8,156 nt of DNA. It comes from Methanosarcinales archaeon. GTDB taxonomy: Archaea; Halobacteriota; Methanosarcinia; Methanosarcinales; Methanogasteraceae. The stretch covers positions 1-8,156 of the forward strand of contig DAOUXE010000039.1 in NCBI GenBank assembly GCA_030666765.1, read 5' to 3'. The notes beneath the pieces were generated by a model. The model saw only the letters and a list, made by a program, of their open reading frames with translations. It did no database searches and had not been told where the DNA came from. Shown here piece by piece: positions 5,502-8,156 of the stretch. The translations under genes were made by a program, and so were the position numbers. Position 1 is the first letter of the stretch. Each line of letters begins with the position of its first letter.

Positions 5502-6806
5502 ATGAAAACCAGGGCCATAAGTATGATACTGACTTTCCTGCTGATCGCCGGAGCATGCATTCCGGCAGTGTCAGCAGTTCCTATACCGCCACCACCCTCA
5601 TCAGTACCGCCATCACCAGTGGTGGTGCCGATGGGAGACTCCCCCGATCTGACTGATACTGACTTTCAGAAACTTCAGATCAGTCCGCGGCACGCTAATA
5701 TGGAGTTAGAGCCTGGAAAGAGTGATGAGATCACCGTTACGGTGACAAACAAGGATAACATGACTGTACCGGTGAACCCTATAGTTATGGATCAACCGTA
5801 CAGCGATTATATATTCGACGAAGACTGGATCGCCATAACCCCGGCATCCACAGAACTCGAGCCGAACACTGAAGTGGAGTTTACGATATCGGTTGAAATC
5901 CCTGATGACGCCGAGCGCGGGCAATATGGATTGCAGATCGTATTCACAGACGATGTGATGCCGACACCATACCCGTCACCGTATCCGATATACATCAATG
6001 CACTCGACCTTCACATCAGCGTGTGGGCGCCACCTGTGATGCAGATTCAGCCAAGATACATCCATGACCGGGTCGAATCGAACCAGGATTATGATTACAC
6101 GATCAATCTGAAGAACACGGGCGACAAGGACATCGAGATCAATCCCACGCTCAAGCAGGAACGGTGGTACCGGTACGAGATGGGAGGGCAGGCATTCGAG
6201 GATGACGCGATCACCATAACCGCGCCACCGGTTATACCTGCGGACGGAACTGTCACAGTAAACGTGCATCTTGAAGTACCCCTCGGCGCGAAAGGCGAGT
6301 ACCACTCCGGAATCGATCTGGGCATCAGTGATTCGTCGAGCGATGGATGGTATGGTAACGATGAGGTGGTGCAACTGAACTTCGAGGTCTGGACTCAGCC
6401 GACAGAGCCTTATGTGAAAGGTTTTGCAACAGAGACCGCCTCGCCCATAACAATTGAGGTCGAGTCGAACCAGTACAGGTATGATATGTGTGGGGGAGGA
6501 AGTAGCGAAAACGATGGTGCCGAGGAGCCGTCATTCGACGTTGTGCTCAGGGGATCAACAGGAGCTGAGGTCATGCTGACCCGAACAGTGGTCGAATATC
6601 ATGGTTCCGTAGGTCTCGGTGGTAGCGACTGCACCCCACCGTGGGAGGTTGACAGCCACGGAATGTATGATGAAGGTAGCACCAGTTACGTCGAGCGGTA
6701 CACCGCAGATGGTGCAGTTGGGACCTGGAAACTCAGCATACTCCCCCACTACGTCGAAGCGTTCGAGTACACGGTAATGATCGGAGATGTGAGCGCGATA
6801 GGATGA
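5502..6806 (+). CDS. Exported beta-sandwich (NEW3/COG1470-like) cell-surface protein, first paralogue
   Basis: A 434-residue exported protein. The signal peptide has a KTR n-region, a hydrophobic core (8-22) and a likely cut after VSA at 23-25. A proline-rich linker (27-43, IPPPPSSVPPSPVVV) follows. Domain 1 (about 58-175) has the pattern of Ig-like surface domains: LEPGKSDEITVTVTN at 69-83 and VEIPDDAERGQYGLQIVF at 131-148. Domain 2 (about 177-298) repeats it: QIQPRYIHDRVES, INLKNTGDKDIEINP, VHLEVPLGAKGEY. Domain 3 (about 312-434) holds C330 and C377, probably a disulfide, and ends GTWKLSIL...FEYTVMIG, reminiscent of pre-peptidase-type C-terminal domains. Conserved turns are Asp-rich. There is no C-terminal membrane anchor, so it is secreted or held by the surface layer. 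One N-glycosylation sequon (NMT, 86-88) is seen. AGAC at 16-19 only weakly resembles a lipobox. The precise function is unknown. Confidence 0.85.
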   Translation: MKTRAISMILTFLLIAGACIPAVSAVPIPPPPSSVPPSPVVVPMGDSPDLTDTDFQKLQISPRHANMELEPGKSDEITVTVTNKDNMTVPVNPIVMDQPYSDYIFDEDWIAITPASTELEPNTEVEFTISVEIPDDAERGQYGLQIVFTDDVMPTPYPSPYPIYINALDLHISVWAPPVMQIQPRYIHDRVESNQDYDYTINLKNTGDKDIEINPTLKQERWYRYEMGGQAFEDDAITITAPPVIPADGTVTVNVHLEVPLGAKGEYHSGIDLGISDSSSDGWYGNDEVVQLNFEVWTQPTEPYVKGFATETASPITIEVESNQYRYDMCGGGSSENDGAEEPSFDVVLRGSTGAEVMLTRTVVEYHGSVGLGGSDCTPPWEVDSHGMYDEGSTSYVERYTADGAVGTWKLSILPHYVEAFEYTVMIGDVSAIG

Positions 6807-6866
6807 GCGGATGACAAAGAAGATATTCGCCAGTGGATGGCTACCACGAAAAGGTGGATGATGATT

Positions 6867-8156
6867 GTGAATAGGGTATCCACAAAGACTATCGCTGTCC
6901 GGGCGCGCGCGTCTGCACTTGCGCTTATGCTCGCGCTGGTATGCGCAGCAGCAATCACTGGAGTGGCAACGGCGGCAGCGGAAGAATTCGCTGTTGCCGG
7001 TACGAATATAACATTGCCGACACCGGAATCAACACCAGAGATGTGGGTGGTGGCAGAAGGTCCCCCTGAGATGCGGGAGATTCCGGAGCTAAACATCACA
7101 AAGCTCCGGATCGATCCGGACTGGTACAATGCGGAGTTGATGCCTGGCGATAGTGACGAAATCACTGTAACGGTGACAAACCCGAACAACGAGACTGTAT
7201 TAGTGGACCCCATGATAATAGAGGATCCTTACAGCGACAACCCCTTTGACGAGGACTGGATCGCGATAACGCCCGTGTCCGCAGAACTCGGACCGGACGG
7301 CGGTGAGGAAGTGTTCAGAATCGCGGTTGTTATCCCCGATGACGCTGATCTTGGAGATTATGACATAAGTATCGCATTCACGGATGATGTGATGCCGGAA
7401 CTATACCCAACACCGTATCCGTCATACGTCAACACCTTTTACCTCGATGTTGTGATCTGGAAGCCGCCTGTTGTGCAGATTCTTCCCGCCTACATCGATG
7501 ACCGCGTTGAATCTGGCAAGGAGTACGATTACGCGGTCACCCTGAAGAACATAGGCGACGAGGCTATCGATATCGACCCGGAGATGGTGGACGTGGTACG
7601 GTGTGGATGGCACGACGTGGTGCCGGCATTCGGAGACGACGCAATCACCATTGACGCGCCAACGTTTGTGCCTGCGGACGGAACTGCCATAGTAAGCGTG
7701 CATCTTGAGGTGCCTGCTGGTGCGAAGGGCAGGTACAATGGCGAGATCAACCTGGGGATCGATGACCCGAGTATGGGCAGATGGTGTGATGAAGGCGGGG
7801 GAGTATATCTGGACTTCGAGGTCTGGACGCAGCCGACAGAGCCATTCCTAAAAGCGTTTGTGACCAAGACCGCTTCGCCCATATCAATTGAGGTCGATTC
7901 GACACAGGGCAGAAAATGGTTTGGCGCATGTCGAATTGACGGCGGAGATGGAGGCGATTGCGATCCATACTTCGACCTGACTCTTGAAGGACCGAACGGG
8001 ACTGCTACGCTTGTGCCAACCAGGATCACATACTATGGCTCGGTCAGTCTCAGCGGCGGAAGCGAATGTGCCCCGCCCGGGGAGATGGCAATCGATGAAG
8101 TATATCATGAAGGCTATACCGGTTTCACCGAAGAATACACAGCAGAAGGCGCAATC
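6867..8156 (+). CDS. Exported beta-sandwich cell-surface protein, second paralogue (cut by window end)
   Basis: An open frame of 430 codons that runs off the window. It aligns throughout with the preceding gene: DEITVTVTN at residues 98-106, FDEDWIAITP at 127-136, DDRVES at 211-216, FGDDAITI at 255-262, VHLEVPAGAKG at 278-288, FEVWTQPTEP at 317-326 and TASPISIEV at 335-343. By that alignment about 28 residues are missing. The signal peptide has a long Arg-rich n-region, a core at about 17-32 and a cut near ATAAA. The linker is Thr/Pro-rich instead of polyproline. Cysteines C355 and C401 match the pair in paralogue 1; C246, C307 and C365 are extra. Sequons NIT (twice), NET and NGT are present. 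Start: GTG 6867 has AAGGTGG 9 nt upstream; ATG 6858, ATG 6861 and ATG 6837 are in-frame alternatives. The gap to the first paralogue is about 60 nt, so one operon is likely. Confidence 0.85.
   Translation, partial: MNRVSTKTIAVRARASALALMLALVCAAAITGVATAAAEEFAVAGTNITLPTPESTPEMWVVAEGPPEMREIPELNITKLRIDPDWYNAELMPGDSDEITVTVTNPNNETVLVDPMIIEDPYSDNPFDEDWIAITPVSAELGPDGGEEVFRIAVVIPDDADLGDYDISIAFTDDVMPELYPTPYPSYVNTFYLDVVIWKPPVVQILPAYIDDRVESGKEYDYAVTLKNIGDEAIDIDPEMVDVVRCGWHDVVPAFGDDAITIDAPTFVPADGTAIVSVHLEVPAGAKGRYNGEINLGIDDPSMGRWCDEGGGVYLDFEVWTQPTEPFLKAFVTKTASPISIEVDSTQGRKWFGACRIDGGDGGDCDPYFDLTLEGPNGTATLVPTRITYYGSVSLSGGSECAPPGEMAIDEVYHEGYTGFTEEYTAEGAI

Noticed and set aside
5524..5667. 14-bp exact repeat TGATACTGACTTTC at 5524-5537 and 5654-5667
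   Set aside because: The copies are in different reading frames of the same gene and in unrelated protein contexts; most likely coincidence.
6749..7213. 154-codon minus-strand frame rich in Ser/Ala/Ile
   Set aside because: It is antisense to the signal peptide and first domain of the second exported paralogue; its low-complexity composition mirrors that strand.
7529..8029. 166-codon minus-strand frame
   Set aside because: It is antisense to a frame that aligns residue by residue with the upstream paralogue.
1..8156. tRNA, rRNA or CRISPR array
   Set aside because: I saw no cloverleaf with conserved tRNA arms, no rRNA signature and no regularly spaced repeats on either strand by eye.

Overview
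The window looks archaeal, most likely euryarchaeal (a methanogen- or ANME-like lineage is my guess, not shown by the sequence). The signs are two HerA-family ATPases, two MNT/HEPN modules, a BRE/TATA-type promoter, a GGAGG ribosome site complementary to an archaeal 16S tail, and acidic secreted proteins made of beta-sandwich repeats. All convincing genes are on the + strand.

Region 1 (about 1-1296, visibly AT-rich) is a double toxin-antitoxin block. An MNT nucleotidyltransferase gene (68-397) overlaps a HEPN partner that is cut down to its first 38 codons (394-510). After a 74-nt gap with a perfect 14-bp palindrome comes an intact MNT (585-917) overlapping an intact HEPN gene (907-1296). Region 2 (1299-4851, clearly GC-richer) carries two different HerA-type hexameric ATPases, 558 and 527 residues. 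The first starts 2 nt after the HEPN stop. A 292-nt gap between them contains a possible 40-codon gene and a TATA box placed so that the second HerA mRNA would be leaderless. No NurA nuclease is visible.

Region 3 (4852-5501) has no convincing gene. It holds oligo-T stretches, a 12-bp palindrome, a perfect 22-bp inverted repeat of a type that looks like dispersed intergenic repeats, two copies of a 15-bp sequence 507 bp apart, and a strong promoter and ribosome site for the next gene. Region 4 (5502-8156) encodes two closely related exported proteins in tandem. Each has a signal peptide, a Pro- or Thr-rich linker, two Ig/NEW3-like beta-sandwich domains and a cysteine-containing C-terminal domain. 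The second runs off the window.

Functionally, the HEPN/MNT genes fit RNA-targeting toxin-antitoxin or defence roles and the HerA proteins fit DNA translocation, in repair or defence. The MNT-HEPN-HerA adjacency is suggestive of a defence cassette but unproven. The exported pair is a separate cell-surface unit with its own promoter.
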